From: Flavobacterium agrisoli
GTDB lineage: Bacteria; Bacteroidota; Bacteroidia; Flavobacteriales; Flavobacteriaceae
NCBI RefSeq assembly: GCF_016522065.1
Contig: NZ_JAEHFV010000002.1
Span: forward strand, 62,001 to 126,000
Reading direction: 5' to 3'
DNA length: 64,000 nucleotides
The notes beneath the pieces were generated by a model. The model saw only the letters and a list, made by a program, of their open reading frames with translations. It ran no database searches and was not told the DNA's origin. Made by a program: the position numbers and the translations under genes. The first letter of the stretch is position 1, and each line of letters opens with the position of its first letter. Shown here one piece after another: positions 1 to 9,418 of the stretch.

Positions 1-20
1 AGCGCAGTCGAGATGTTTTT

Positions 21-2879
21 TTAATTTCTAAAATCAAATAATAAATTCATAGTAATTCCGTCATCGCCATTTTTAATTCGGATGTTGGTTGGTTGGCTAG
101 ATGGTCCTTGTTGTTCCAATGGTTTGAAAGATCGCATCGCCGGAATTTCATACATAAAGGACAAATCACCTTCTGGGAATTTCGGTTGCGGATAACTTCC
201 TGGCAACGCATGTTTAGGTTCATCTGGCGTGAAAACTCTAAAGGTTACATTTTCTGAAGCACTAAAAACTTTAAACGAATTAGTTCCTGCTTCTAAATTA
301 GCTCCAAATAAATTGGCGTGGTAGCCTTTGAATTCAGGATAAATCAAATTATCAAAACTTTCGCCTGTAATGGTATTGTTATACTCTTTGTGCCAAACGC
401 CGTAAGTTGCTCCTTTCATACGGTTTTTCCAAACGTGGTAAGGTCCTTTTCCAAACCATTTCATACCAGTTACACCTTGTTCTGGGTAGCTAAAAGTGAT
501 TCCGAATTTATCGATTTTATCATCAAAAGCAGCTCCGTCAAAACCGCCATTATTGGTAGCATTTGTCAAAGCTCGTAAATCCATTTTTACACGACCATCG
601 GCTTCCATTGTCCAAATAACAGAATGTAAAGCACCATTATACAAAACGGTACAAACGGCTTTGTCACCAATTTGCTCTGTTTTGATTTCTTTAAAAGTAG
701 CTTTCATCCCAATTGGGCGTGGACCTTGTGTAAGCGGAATGGTATTTTTTTCGTTTTTAACCGAAAGGACTTCCCCAGTTGAAGCATCTAAAACCAATTC
801 CACTTTATTTGCTGAAAGTACGATTTGATTGCCTTCTTTTTTTACAGTAGCTTTTGCATTTGTTTTTTCTGCCAATATGAATTTTTCTGCAAAATAATCT
901 GCTTTATGAATTGGCCAAGACCAAGTGTAAATTTCGCGACCGTGTTGGTCTTTGGCCGAAATCTCTAGAAAATCTCCATGAAAGAAAGCATCATTCACTG
1001 GAATTGAAATTTTTCTGGTTTCTCCCGGTTCCATACTTGGAATTTCGATTTTTCCTGAGGCTATACTTTTGGCTTGATTATTTCCGTAAAACAAATTTTT
1101 ATCAGCCTGCATCACGCGATATTCCATTTGGCAGGTATTCAAATTGCTGAACAAATAATCGTTGGTGATTAAAATTTTGCCATCGAATTTCTCCGTGATT
1201 TGAAAAGGAACAAACTGAATAGGCGCCCAAATTTCTTTAATCGCATAAAAACTTCCTTCTCGCTCACGATGTGGCCCTAGAATTCCATCAGCAGCCAAAG
1301 AACCTTTGGAATCAAATTTTTCGGCTCCTGTCCAATCCGAACGAAAAACGGCTTCATCAACCATCGCCCAGATAAAAGCTCCTGCAAAAAGCGGACTTTC
1401 TTTATAGCGTTTCCAGAAATCTTCAAGTGCTGCTCCACCACCATTGTCGTAGGTAGCATGCATGAATTCGGTTGGGAAAAATACATTTTCACCTTGATTA
1501 AAACGATGCACTCCTGTTAAATACGTTGGATAATGATGTGCATCCCAGCCATTAAAATCGGCCCAAGGATGAATCACAATTCTTTTTTGAGGATCGTATT
1601 GTTCAAAAACTTTATCGACATCGTAGTTCCATCCGCCTTCGTTTCCGTTGTCCCAAATAATCACCGAAGCATGATTGACATCACGTTCTACGGTTTCTTT
1701 CACCAATTTGGTTCCAGTTTTGGTATCGTAAGCATTTTGCCAGCCCGCCAATTCATTCAAAACAAAAATTCCCAATGAATCGCATGCTTCTAAGAAATGC
1801 GAATCGGGAGGGTAATGTCCACGAACCGCATTCATATTCATATCCTTTAATAAATTTACATCCATCACGCTCAGTCGTTTGCTGGTACAGCGTCCGCCTT
1901 CCGGCCAAAACGTATGACGGTTAACCCCTTTCATCTGAATTTTGGTTCCGTTAACGTAAATTCCGTCTTTCTTTTTAAATTCTAATGTTCTAAAACCAAT
2001 ACGTTTTTCGAACTCGTGAACGGATTTTCCGTTTTCCTTTAAAGTTAATTTCAATGTATATAAATTCGGACTCTCAGGATTCCAAGGTTCAACGCCATCC
2101 CATTTGGTTTTTATAATTTCCTGAGTACTTCCTTTTTTGATATTGAAAGAATTTGTTGCAAAAGTTTTTCCGCCTTTTACTCCAACAATTGTAGCCTCAA
2201 CTTCAACATTTTTAGAAATATTTTCTAAATCTAAAGTTGCTGCCAAAGAACCATCCATTTTGGCATCTACAGCAATATGCTCGATGTGTGCTTTGGGAGC
2301 AACTTCTAACCAAACCGGACGATAAATTCCGCCAAACAACCACCAATCGGCTTTGCGTTCAGCAGCATTTACAGATTTGTTAGCAGAATGTTTCCAAACG
2401 TGAACTTCTAAAGTGTTTTTAGCTCCGAATTTTAAAAGTTTGCTAATATCATATTTGAATTCATAAAAACCACCCTGATGAATTTCGCCCGCCAGTTTGC
2501 CGTTTACTTTTACTTCGGTATCGGTCATGGCTCCACCAAAAACGATGGTGATGTCTTTATTTTTATAATCGGCTGGAACCTCAAATTCGTATTTGTACAA
2601 ACCCTCTTCCTTGCTCGGTTCTTTTTGATTCAATTCTTTGTACCAACGGCCATAGGTGTATTCGCCAAAACCTTCTAATTCCCATTGCGAAGGCACATTT
2701 ATTTTAGACCAGGTTTTACTTTTATTGCCATCAGTACAATAAAAATCCCATTGTACAGGATGTTCAAAATCTTTTCCGGAAAGGAGAATTTTTTCGGTTT
2801 GTTGTGCCCAGTTTTTTTGACAAGGAACTGCCGTTACTAAAGCCAAAAGTAAAACTTGAAGAGACTGTTGTATTTTCAT
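21..2879 (-). CDS. GH2 family beta-galactosidase-like glycosidase (secreted)
   Basis: 952 aa with an N-terminal signal peptide. It has the GH2 layout: jelly-roll sugar-binding domain (about 30-195), Ig-like domain (about 200-300), TIM barrel (about 300-570) and C-terminal beta domains. Catalytic residues are visible: acid/base E414 in NGNEGG and nucleophile E471 in PTEFMH. The family removes beta-linked galactose (sometimes glucuronate or mannose) from the non-reducing end; in this PUL, trimming of galactan side chains of rhamnogalacturonan I is the likely role (inference). It is the second gene of a two-gene operon after the SGNH esterase, 17 nt downstream. The bases 1-20 past its stop look like half of a palindromic terminator cut by the window edge. 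Confidence 0.9.
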   Translation of the reverse strand: MKIQQSLQVLLLALVTAVPCQKNWAQQTEKILLSGKDFEHPVQWDFYCTDGNKSKTWSKINVPSQWELEGFGEYTYGRWYKELNQKEPSKEEGLYKYEFEVPADYKNKDITIVFGGAMTDTEVKVNGKLAGEIHQGGFYEFKYDISKLLKFGAKNTLEVHVWKHSANKSVNAAERKADWWLFGGIYRPVWLEVAPKAHIEHIAVDAKMDGSLAATLDLENISKNVEVEATIVGVKGGKTFATNSFNIKKGSTQEIIKTKWDGVEPWNPESPNLYTLKLTLKENGKSVHEFEKRIGFRTLEFKKKDGIYVNGTKIQMKGVNRHTFWPEGGRCTSKRLSVMDVNLLKDMNMNAVRGHYPPDSHFLEACDSLGIFVLNELAGWQNAYDTKTGTKLVKETVERDVNHASVIIWDNGNEGGWNYDVDKVFEQYDPQKRIVIHPWADFNGWDAHHYPTYLTGVHRFNQGENVFFPTEFMHATYDNGGGAALEDFWKRYKESPLFAGAFIWAMVDEAVFRSDWTGAEKFDSKGSLAADGILGPHREREGSFYAIKEIWAPIQFVPFQITEKFDGKILITNDYLFSNLNTCQMEYRVMQADKNLFYGNNQAKSIASGKIEIPSMEPGETRKISIPVNDAFFHGDFLEISAKDQHGREIYTWSWPIHKADYFAEKFILAEKTNAKATVKKEGNQIVLSANKVELVLDASTGEVLSVKNEKNTIPLTQGPRPIGMKATFKEIKTEQIGDKAVCTVLYNGALHSVIWTMEADGRVKMDLRALTNATNNGGFDGAAFDDKIDKFGITFSYPEQGVTGMKWFGKGPYHVWKNRMKGATYGVWHKEYNNTITGESFDNLIYPEFKGYHANLFGANLEAGTNSFKVFSASENVTFRVFTPDEPKHALPGSYPQPKFPEGDLSFMYEIPAMRSFKPLEQQGPSSQPTNIRIKNGDDGITMNLLFDFRN

Positions 2880-2896
2880 TTAAAGAGATTTAGATA

Positions 2897-4228
2897 TTAG
2901 TTCCCATCTGGTTTTTCGATTTGATAACGAGAACTCAAAGGTAATGTCCAACTCGAAATATAGTTGGGTTTTGAAGGGCTATAATCCGGTGTTTGTTTGG
3001 TAATGCACTTTTTTAAAGGCAGATTCAAATCACGAATGCCCTCGATGACGCAAAGTGCAATTTCATTGGCTCCAAAATCATTGAAATGCGTGTTGTCTTC
3101 TAAAGCCTTCGTTTGACCCGGAAATGTATTAGCGGGATATTGCACAAAGGCTTTTCGCGAAGGTTCGTTGCCCCATTTTTCGTATAAAACCGTCGTTTTT
3201 TCAGTTAAATCAATGAGAGGTACATTTAATTTTTTGGCTACGGCTCTCATAGCATCAGGAAAATCACCATGTGTAGGTCGCAATGTTTTTTTATCTTCAT
3301 TAAAAGCACGACGTTGCGTTGGCGTTACCAATACCACCTCGCCGCCTTTTTGTTGCGCTTGTTGGGTAAACTCAACCAATAAATCGGAATAGGAATTCCA
3401 GGCACTATTTTCTTCCCCTTTGTGTTTTTCGTCATTATGACCAAATTCGATAAACACGTAATCACCTTTTTTTAGTTGTGAAAGGATTTTTTTGAATCGA
3501 TTACTTCCTTTAAACGATTTTAACGAAGCGCCCGACGAAGCATAATTCGCTACAACCACATTTGTATCAAAAAACGACGTAATCATTTGCCCCCACGATG
3601 CCCAAGGTTCTACATCTTGATCGGTAACGGTGGAGTCGCCAGCCAGAAAAACAGTAGTCACATTTGAAATTGGTTTGATTTCAATTTCCTGAATAGTGCC
3701 ATTTCCTAAAAATTCCAACGTGAGTTTGTCGTCCCAATTCAATTCTGTTTTTTCGCGGTCTTTTAATTGTACTACCGACGAATTGTCGATTTTCACATTT
3801 CGGATATTAACGTTAAATGTAAATTGTTTAAAATTCCCTTTCGAAATCGGGACTTGATTGACCATTACTCGCTTCGATTCGGCTTTTATCGTTACCTCCG
3901 AATGGCTTTTTTCATTTCCCATTTTTACTGTTACGGCATAATTCCCTTCTGGAACAGCTATCGAAAAATAGGTACTTTTTTCAAAACTTACTCCATTTTT
4001 TGAAAATGAAGCATTGTTTTCCGTTTCAAAATCAAATCCAAATCCTTTTTCATTCGAAAAAGTTGCGGCCGAAAGAACAGCAGTTTTATTTTTATGACTG
4101 GCATTTGCTTCAAAATTAAAAATAAGCGGAATAGGCTTGCTTTTGGATTTTTGGAAATTCTTACCACAGACAACTAACGAAAAGGCGCCGATAAATAAGA
4201 CCAATAATAAGTGCTTCAAATTATACAT
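2897..4228 (-). CDS. SGNH/GDSL hydrolase, rhamnogalacturonan acetylesterase-like (CE12-like)
   Basis: 443 aa with an N-terminal signal sequence. An N-terminal beta-rich domain (about 30-185) of the kind seen before CE12 domains is followed by an SGNH hydrolase domain (about 190-415). The catalytic blocks are visible: nucleophile S199 in LAGDST, block III N265 in EFGHND, and the D378/H381 pair in EDNTHFND. CE12 enzymes remove acetyl groups from rhamnogalacturonan; that substrate is inferred from the neighbours (GH2 downstream, PUL regulon promoter upstream). First gene of its operon, with an ATG start. Its promoter carries the shared PUL operator. Confidence 0.85.
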   Translation of the reverse strand: MYNLKHLLLVLFIGAFSLVVCGKNFQKSKSKPIPLIFNFEANASHKNKTAVLSAATFSNEKGFGFDFETENNASFSKNGVSFEKSTYFSIAVPEGNYAVTVKMGNEKSHSEVTIKAESKRVMVNQVPISKGNFKQFTFNVNIRNVKIDNSSVVQLKDREKTELNWDDKLTLEFLGNGTIQEIEIKPISNVTTVFLAGDSTVTDQDVEPWASWGQMITSFFDTNVVVANYASSGASLKSFKGSNRFKKILSQLKKGDYVFIEFGHNDEKHKGEENSAWNSYSDLLVEFTQQAQQKGGEVVLVTPTQRRAFNEDKKTLRPTHGDFPDAMRAVAKKLNVPLIDLTEKTTVLYEKWGNEPSRKAFVQYPANTFPGQTKALEDNTHFNDFGANEIALCVIEGIRDLNLPLKKCITKQTPDYSPSKPNYISSWTLPLSSRYQIEKPDGN

Positions 4229-4254
4229 GTTTTTGGGTTATTGTGAACAGTTTT

Positions 4255-4299
4255 CAAATCTAATAGTTCAGTTTTAATATACTATCCTGTACTATGAGG
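4255..4299 (-). promoter_or_regulatory. PUL regulon promoter of the SGNH-GH2 operon
   Basis: Read on the minus strand: a perfect CAGGA half site (4285-4289) is followed after exactly 22 nt by a perfect -7 box TAGATTTG (4255-4262), 27 nt before the ATG. The distal half site (4295-4299, CCTCA) is degenerate, but the bases between (TAGTA) and after (TAG) resemble the other copies. The intergenic stretch 4229-4501 is a divergent promoter region and holds no gene. Confidence 0.7.
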
Positions 4300-4339
4300 T
4301 GCGTATTTTGTTAAAATAATAATGACTTACTAATTAAAT

Positions 4340-4354
4340 CGGGTAAGTACAGGA
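4340..4354 (+). promoter_or_regulatory. Weak plus-strand copy of the PUL operator before the DUF4450 gene
   Basis: CGGGT-AAGTA-CAGGA on the plus strand resembles the site before the esterase operon (CAGGA-AAGTA-CAGGA), with two mismatches in the first half. No clean TAnnTTTG box lies 22 nt downstream, unlike the other copies, so activity toward the DUF4450 operon is uncertain. Confidence 0.4.
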
Positions 4355-4501
4355 TACAATACGATTTTAAAACTTAGATATTGCGTAATTAATTATTATA
4401 AAAAATTGGTATTCCTTTATTCTTTTTTTCACTAACCATAATTTTATAGGATTTTAGATAAGAATAAAGAAAACAACAAATGGTTTAAAGCGCCCTAAAC
4501 A

Positions 4502-7500
4502 ATGATAAAAATTAAAACGATTTCCTTTATATGGCTGTTTATGTGTTCGCTGATGGTATTGGGACAGAGCTCTCAAAAGGCGGCTATACCAATGCGGAAA
4601 ATTCATTATAAACCAGATGGAAATGGATTTGTATTAAAAAATGGTACTCGAAAATTCAATCGTGCCTTATATGGTTCGAATACAGGTTTCCGAGTTGAAA
4701 CTGGCGATTTACCCGAATTTGCTATGTACTTGCCGGGAATGGGAGGTAATTTTAAATTGGGATTCGGCAATGAAAATCAAAGTAAATGGCTGACTGAATT
4801 TAAACAAATTGCAACCCGTTACGCAAACGGAAAAATGTATTACTCGGTAAAAGATGATGCTTTTGGAAAAGTTGAAATCCTGTTGGAAGTGGTTGCTATG
4901 ACTAATAAAGAAGGTTTTGTGTTGAAAGCAAAAGTTCAAAACGCAAATCCAAAACAAGCCTTATTTTGGGCTTTTGGTGGAGCAACAGGAAAGAAATTTA
5001 GCCGTGATGGCGATATTGGCGCCGACCCCGAATCGGTTTTTTACCTACAACCAAACTATTGCAAAGGGAATGTTTTTGACTTGAAAAAAAATGATTTTGT
5101 ACTGCATTTTGGTTCCGAAGCGAACAAAAAGAAAACAGGAAATGACAAACAAGTTCAAGGTTTTTTTCCCGATTCGAAAGTTAAATTAGCCAACGCAAAC
5201 GAACAGAATTCGCCTATTGTATTATTTTCTTCTTCAAAATCAGATTTAAATTGTATTTGTGGAAAATTAGATGCAAAAACAGAAGAGACTTATTATTGGT
5301 TGTTTTCACCAGAAATTAATTCTGATAGCCTTTCTCAAAAGGAAATTGCCGCTTTATTTGAGTCAGCTTCTGCCGATATGTTGGCTTTGGCCAATCGCAT
5401 CAAAGTAAAAACCCCCGATCCCTATATCAATACCTTAGGTTCGGCTTTGGCTATTGCTGCCGATGGTATTTGGGAAAGTCCAGCCTATTTGCACGGAGCC
5501 ATTGCGTGGCGCATGCACCTCAATGCTTGGCGTGGTGCTTATGTGGCCGATCCGTTGGGTTGGCATGATAGAGCGAAAACGCATTTTACGGGTTACAGTA
5601 AATCGCAGGTTACAGAGCCAGCAACGGGTCCTGTGGTTTTTGATGCAGAGCGTAATTTAGCACGTCAAAAAGAGGAAATGGGAACTTCAATGTTTAGCAG
5701 TGGATATATTAGTCGAAAGCCAAACAACAACACAATTGCACATCATTATGATATGAATTTGGTTTTTTTCGATCAAATGTTGCGTCATTTTAAATGGACG
5801 GGAGATACCGAATTTATGAAAGAAATGTGGCCGGTTTTGAATAGGCATATCGATTGGGAAAAACGAAATTTCGATACCGACAAAGATGGTTTGTACGATG
5901 CGTATGCTACGATTTGGGCGAGTGACGCCTTGCAATACAGCGGTGGTGGTGTAATCCATTCTTCGGCTTATAATTATTATTCGAATAAAACATTGGCATC
6001 GGTAGCTCAAACTTTAAATAAAGAGACCGCTTCATTTTCTTCCGAAGCCAGTAAAATTGAAAAAGCGATTGCTGATAAACTTTGGATTCCCGAAAAAGGA
6101 ATTTTTGCCGAGTATAAAGATGCTTTGGGAAAACAATTATTGCATGATTCACCAGCAATTTGGAGTATTTACCACACGATTGATTCTGAACTTGGAGATC
6201 CTTTTCAGCAATACCAAATGCTTCGTTATGTGGATACTCAAATTCCGCACATTCCGATTCAGGTGGATGGTTTGGATAAAACCGATTTGTACATGATTAG
6301 TACCACCAATTGGCAACCTTATGATTGGTCGATTAACAATGTGGCATTGGCGGAACAATTGCATACTTCTTTGGCGTATTGGCAAGGAGGAAATGCTGAA
6401 AAAGCCTTTACAATGTGGGAAAGTGCTTTGGTCGAAAGTATGTATTTGAGTCCATCTCCAGGTGGATTTGAACAGTTGACGTATCAGGATGCCATGCGTG
6501 GCGAATTGTACCGTGACTTTGCCGATCCTATCGGAATGGCAGCACGAACTTTGGTCGAAGGATTGTACGGAATTCAGCCCGATGCTTTGGCAAAACAACT
6601 GACAATTAAACCCGGATTTCCTGAAAAATGGGATTCGGCTTCGCTTGAAATTCCAGATATTTCATTTGCTTTTAAAAGAGAAAAAAATACCGATTCCTAC
6701 GAAATCAGCAATCGTTTGAAATCTAAAATGGCTTTGAAATTCATCATCAAAGGAATTGCTGAAAAAATAGATAACATTACCATTAATGGAAATAAAACGA
6801 ATTATTCAATTACCAAAAACGGAATCGGAAAACCAGAAATTATCATTGAAGCGCCTTTTGCAGAAAAATATTCCATTGTAATTAATTGGGAAGAAAAAGC
6901 TTTGGAGCAACCTAAAATAAAAGAAAATTACAATCCAAAAGATGTTTTTGTATTCGAAACTAAAATGGCAAAAATCATTGCTATCAATGACCCGCAAAAA
7001 GTTTTGAGTTCAATTTCAAAGAGTGAAAATAAAATTACAGCAACAATAAATGGATTAGGAAATAAAACACTTTTTGTGCAATTGCAACAGGGCGAAATGA
7101 CTTGGTGGCAACCTGTTTTCATTGATTCAAAACCAAGTGTTGAAATTGCTTCAAATGAAATCAAGGCTAATGAATTGTTACTTTCTATTCAAAATAATTC
7201 GGATAAAAATGTTTCTGGAAATTTGATTTTGAATTCATTTGAAAAAGAAATAACCATCAAAGCAAACAGTGTTGAAACCATTTCTATTCCGTTGAAAAAT
7301 TTCGTTACAGGTACCAATAAGTTGCAATTGAAAACTAATACTTCGGGTAATTTGAATTTATCATTTACCAATTGGGACATTCCAAATCAAGAAAAAACAA
7401 AGTTCGAAAAAGTAGATTTGAATGCTTTTTTTAATGCGAAAGTAACCGATATTTTTAAACAGAAATACCTAACACCTCGTCCACAAAGTCCGACCTTACA

Positions 7501-8119
7501 ATTGCCAACTCAAGGAATCGGAAATTGGTGTTATCCTTTTATAAAACCTGAAATTGATGATTCGGGATTACGTTCAAAAACCGTAAACAATGAATTTAAA
7601 GTGAATGAAAAGTTAGTTTTTCAAACCCCTTCCGAAGCTTCAAAAAACAATATCGTTTTTACTTCACAGTGGGATAATTTTCCAAACGAAGTAAGTATTC
7701 CGTTAAAAGGCAAAGCCTCGCATTTGTATTTGATGATGGCGGGTTCTACCAATCCGATGCAAAGTCGAATGGTAAATGGTAAAGTGATCGTAACTTATAC
7801 CGATGGTTCACAAGAGATTTTAGAACTCAAAAACCCACAAAACTGGTGGCCAATTGAACAGGATTATTTTATAGATGGAAAAGCTTTTATGACAAATGCG
7901 CCAAAACCGCCAAGAGTGTATTTGAAATCGGGTGAAGTATCCAGAACTTTTTCAGATTATACGAGCATCAAAGGATTTTCGAATTATGCTATTGATGGTG
8001 GAGCCGGAACGATTTTGGATTTACCGTTGAATCCATCAAAAAAACTAAAAAGCCTTTCAATAGAAACCATTACCAATGATGTGGTGATTGGGTTGATGGG
8101 GGCGACTTTAATCAGATGA
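4502..8119 (+). CDS. DUF4450-type large secreted protein, probable six-hairpin glycosidase
   Basis: 1205 aa with an N-terminal signal peptide. An N-terminal beta-sandwich region (about 30-290) precedes an (alpha/alpha)6-barrel-like region (about 300-700) with acidic/aromatic motifs such as WRGAYVADPLGWHDRAK, EMWPVLNRHIDWEKRN and TTNWQPYDWSINN. C-terminal beta domains follow. The layout is like clan-GH-L/M alpha-barrel glycosidases, and I recognise it as DUF4450-like, a group with no activity I can name. It opens a plus-strand PUL operon continuing with the GH43-like, GH65/95-like and PL11 genes. Its last 13 codons are duplicated 210 bp downstream (see the pseudogene). Start chosen: ATG before the signal peptide. 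Confidence 0.7.
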   Translation: MIKIKTISFIWLFMCSLMVLGQSSQKAAIPMRKIHYKPDGNGFVLKNGTRKFNRALYGSNTGFRVETGDLPEFAMYLPGMGGNFKLGFGNENQSKWLTEFKQIATRYANGKMYYSVKDDAFGKVEILLEVVAMTNKEGFVLKAKVQNANPKQALFWAFGGATGKKFSRDGDIGADPESVFYLQPNYCKGNVFDLKKNDFVLHFGSEANKKKTGNDKQVQGFFPDSKVKLANANEQNSPIVLFSSSKSDLNCICGKLDAKTEETYYWLFSPEINSDSLSQKEIAALFESASADMLALANRIKVKTPDPYINTLGSALAIAADGIWESPAYLHGAIAWRMHLNAWRGAYVADPLGWHDRAKTHFTGYSKSQVTEPATGPVVFDAERNLARQKEEMGTSMFSSGYISRKPNNNTIAHHYDMNLVFFDQMLRHFKWTGDTEFMKEMWPVLNRHIDWEKRNFDTDKDGLYDAYATIWASDALQYSGGGVIHSSAYNYYSNKTLASVAQTLNKETASFSSEASKIEKAIADKLWIPEKGIFAEYKDALGKQLLHDSPAIWSIYHTIDSELGDPFQQYQMLRYVDTQIPHIPIQVDGLDKTDLYMISTTNWQPYDWSINNVALAEQLHTSLAYWQGGNAEKAFTMWESALVESMYLSPSPGGFEQLTYQDAMRGELYRDFADPIGMAARTLVEGLYGIQPDALAKQLTIKPGFPEKWDSASLEIPDISFAFKREKNTDSYEISNRLKSKMALKFIIKGIAEKIDNITINGNKTNYSITKNGIGKPEIIIEAPFAEKYSIVINWEEKALEQPKIKENYNPKDVFVFETKMAKIIAINDPQKVLSSISKSENKITATINGLGNKTLFVQLQQGEMTWWQPVFIDSKPSVEIASNEIKANELLLSIQNNSDKNVSGNLILNSFEKEITIKANSVETISIPLKNFVTGTNKLQLKTNTSGNLNLSFTNWDIPNQEKTKFEKVDLNAFFNAKVTDIFKQKYLTPRPQSPTLQLPTQGIGNWCYPFIKPEIDDSGLRSKTVNNEFKVNEKLVFQTPSEASKNNIVFTSQWDNFPNEVSIPLKGKASHLYLMMAGSTNPMQSRMVNGKVIVTYTDGSQEILELKNPQNWWPIEQDYFIDGKAFMTNAPKPPRVYLKSGEVSRTFSDYTSIKGFSNYAIDGGAGTILDLPLNPSKKLKSLSIETITNDVVIGLMGATLIR

Positions 8120-8245
8120 ATTAAGTAAAAATAATTAAAAAAATCTGCTAAATCTGCTGAATCTGCGTGCAATTTTATAAAAGTGATGTACAACAGGAAT
8201 TAAAAATATACAAAGGATTAAGAGTCCTATTTTAAAATTTAAAAC

Positions 8246-8332
8246 ATGAAAAAATATTCAATCATTTACATTTTTCTTTTTTCAGTTGATGTGGTGATTG
8301 GTTTGATGAGTGCGACTTTAATCAGAGAATAA
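8246..8332 (+). pseudogene. Remnant of a second DUF4450-like gene (internal deletion scar)
   Basis: A 28-codon reading frame starts like a fresh secreted protein (MKKYSIIYIFLFS) and then passes directly into DVVIGLMSATLIRE. That tail is nearly identical to the last residues of the DUF4450 protein upstream (DVVIGLMGATLIR). The 39-nt segments 8078-8116 and 8288-8326 differ at only three positions. The simplest reading is a former tandem paralogue reduced to its first and last codons by an in-frame deletion. It ends with TAA directly abutting the ATG of the next gene. A functional micropeptide is unlikely. Confidence 0.7.
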
Positions 8333-9406
8333 ATGGAGAGAAGAGATTTTATAGGAACTACAATTTTAGCTTCGCTATCGGCATTTATTCCAGTCGAAGC
8401 TCGTAATTTTTTGATTTTAGAAAGCGATCCAAAACTTTCCGAATTTGAAAAAAGCTTAAGTCCTGTTGGAAGAGCATTAGAATTTGAAGATTATTACGTT
8501 TGGTGCAACAGTCCTATTGAAGGTCCTGATGGAAAAATTCATGTGTTTTTTTCGCGTTGGCCTAAAAGCAAAGGAATGGGCGGTTGGTTAAATGGCTGTG
8601 AAATTGCTCATGCCGTTGCCGAAAAACCAGAAGGCCCTTACGAATATGTGAGCACGATTTTAGCTCCTCGCGGAACTGGATTTTGGGACGGAACGACTTG
8701 TCATAATCCCAGTATTCATTTTGTAGAGGGTAAATATGCATTGTTTTATTTAGGAAATTCTAATGGAAAATTCGATACCAAAAGAATAGGTTTGGCAACT
8801 GCTGATTCTCTTTATGGCCCTTGGGAACGACCAAATGAACCTTTGTTACAACCTGGAAAAGAGGGAGAATGGGACGATTATATAACAACGAATCCTTCCT
8901 TTTTAAAACATCCAAATGGAGAATATTGGTTGTATTATAAATCGTTGGACAAAGAAGGATATGTACATCCAAAGTTTAATATAAAAGGGAATCGAAAGTA
9001 TGGTTTGGCGATTTCAAAATCTTTAAATGGACCTTATGAAAGATACTCCGGCAACCCAGTAATCGATTTTCATAAAATGGGAAATAACCAACAATGCGAG
9101 GACGCTTTTGTTTGGTATGAAGATAAAAAATTCAAGATGTTGGCTCGAGACATGGGCGTTTTCGGTATGGACAAAGGTTTGTATATGGAGTCGAAAGATG
9201 GCAAACATTGGTCAAAACCACAAATTGGCTATCAGGAACTCAGTAAATATATTACACAACCCGATGCTCCAAAACATTTAAATCGCTACGGACGTTCTGA
9301 ACGACCACAACTATTATTTCAAAAAGGAAAACCAACCTATTTGTTTACGGCTTCGCAAGGAGGAAAGTACGAAACTGCCTCAGCATTTATTTTTAAAATC
9401 AATTAA
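8333..9406 (+). CDS. GH43-like five-bladed beta-propeller glycosidase
   Basis: 357 aa. The N-terminus (ERRDFIG, then a hydrophobic stretch) could be a Tat-type signal, unlike the Sec signals of its neighbours. The body shows repeated propeller-blade motifs (CHNPSIHFVEGKYALFYLG, TTNPSFLKHPNGEYWLYYKS, CEDAFVWYEDKKFKMLARD), as in GH43, GH117 and related families. Candidate acidic catalytic residues sit in these blade motifs but were not assigned. Its ATG directly abuts the stop of the DUF4450 remnant. Within the PUL it probably acts on an arabinose- or galactose-containing linkage (inference). The exact family is not certain. Confidence 0.7.
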   Translation: MERRDFIGTTILASLSAFIPVEARNFLILESDPKLSEFEKSLSPVGRALEFEDYYVWCNSPIEGPDGKIHVFFSRWPKSKGMGGWLNGCEIAHAVAEKPEGPYEYVSTILAPRGTGFWDGTTCHNPSIHFVEGKYALFYLGNSNGKFDTKRIGLATADSLYGPWERPNEPLLQPGKEGEWDDYITTNPSFLKHPNGEYWLYYKSLDKEGYVHPKFNIKGNRKYGLAISKSLNGPYERYSGNPVIDFHKMGNNQQCEDAFVWYEDKKFKMLARDMGVFGMDKGLYMESKDGKHWSKPQIGYQELSKYITQPDAPKHLNRYGRSERPQLLFQKGKPTYLFTASQGGKYETASAFIFKIN

Positions 9407-9418
9407 TATAATCAGAAT

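Noticed and set aside
1..20. Half palindrome at the left window edge
   Set aside because: It looks like one arm of a terminator for the GH2 gene, but the other arm is outside the window, so no feature is claimed.
318..828. Open frames on the strand opposite to the GH2 gene (and similar ones elsewhere)
   Set aside because: They are antisense shadows of real genes, with no recognisable domains, starts or promoters.
4340..4364. Plus-strand operator as a full regulon site for the DUF4450 operon
   Set aside because: Only one perfect half site and no -7 box at 22 nt; listed as weak and not counted among the six.
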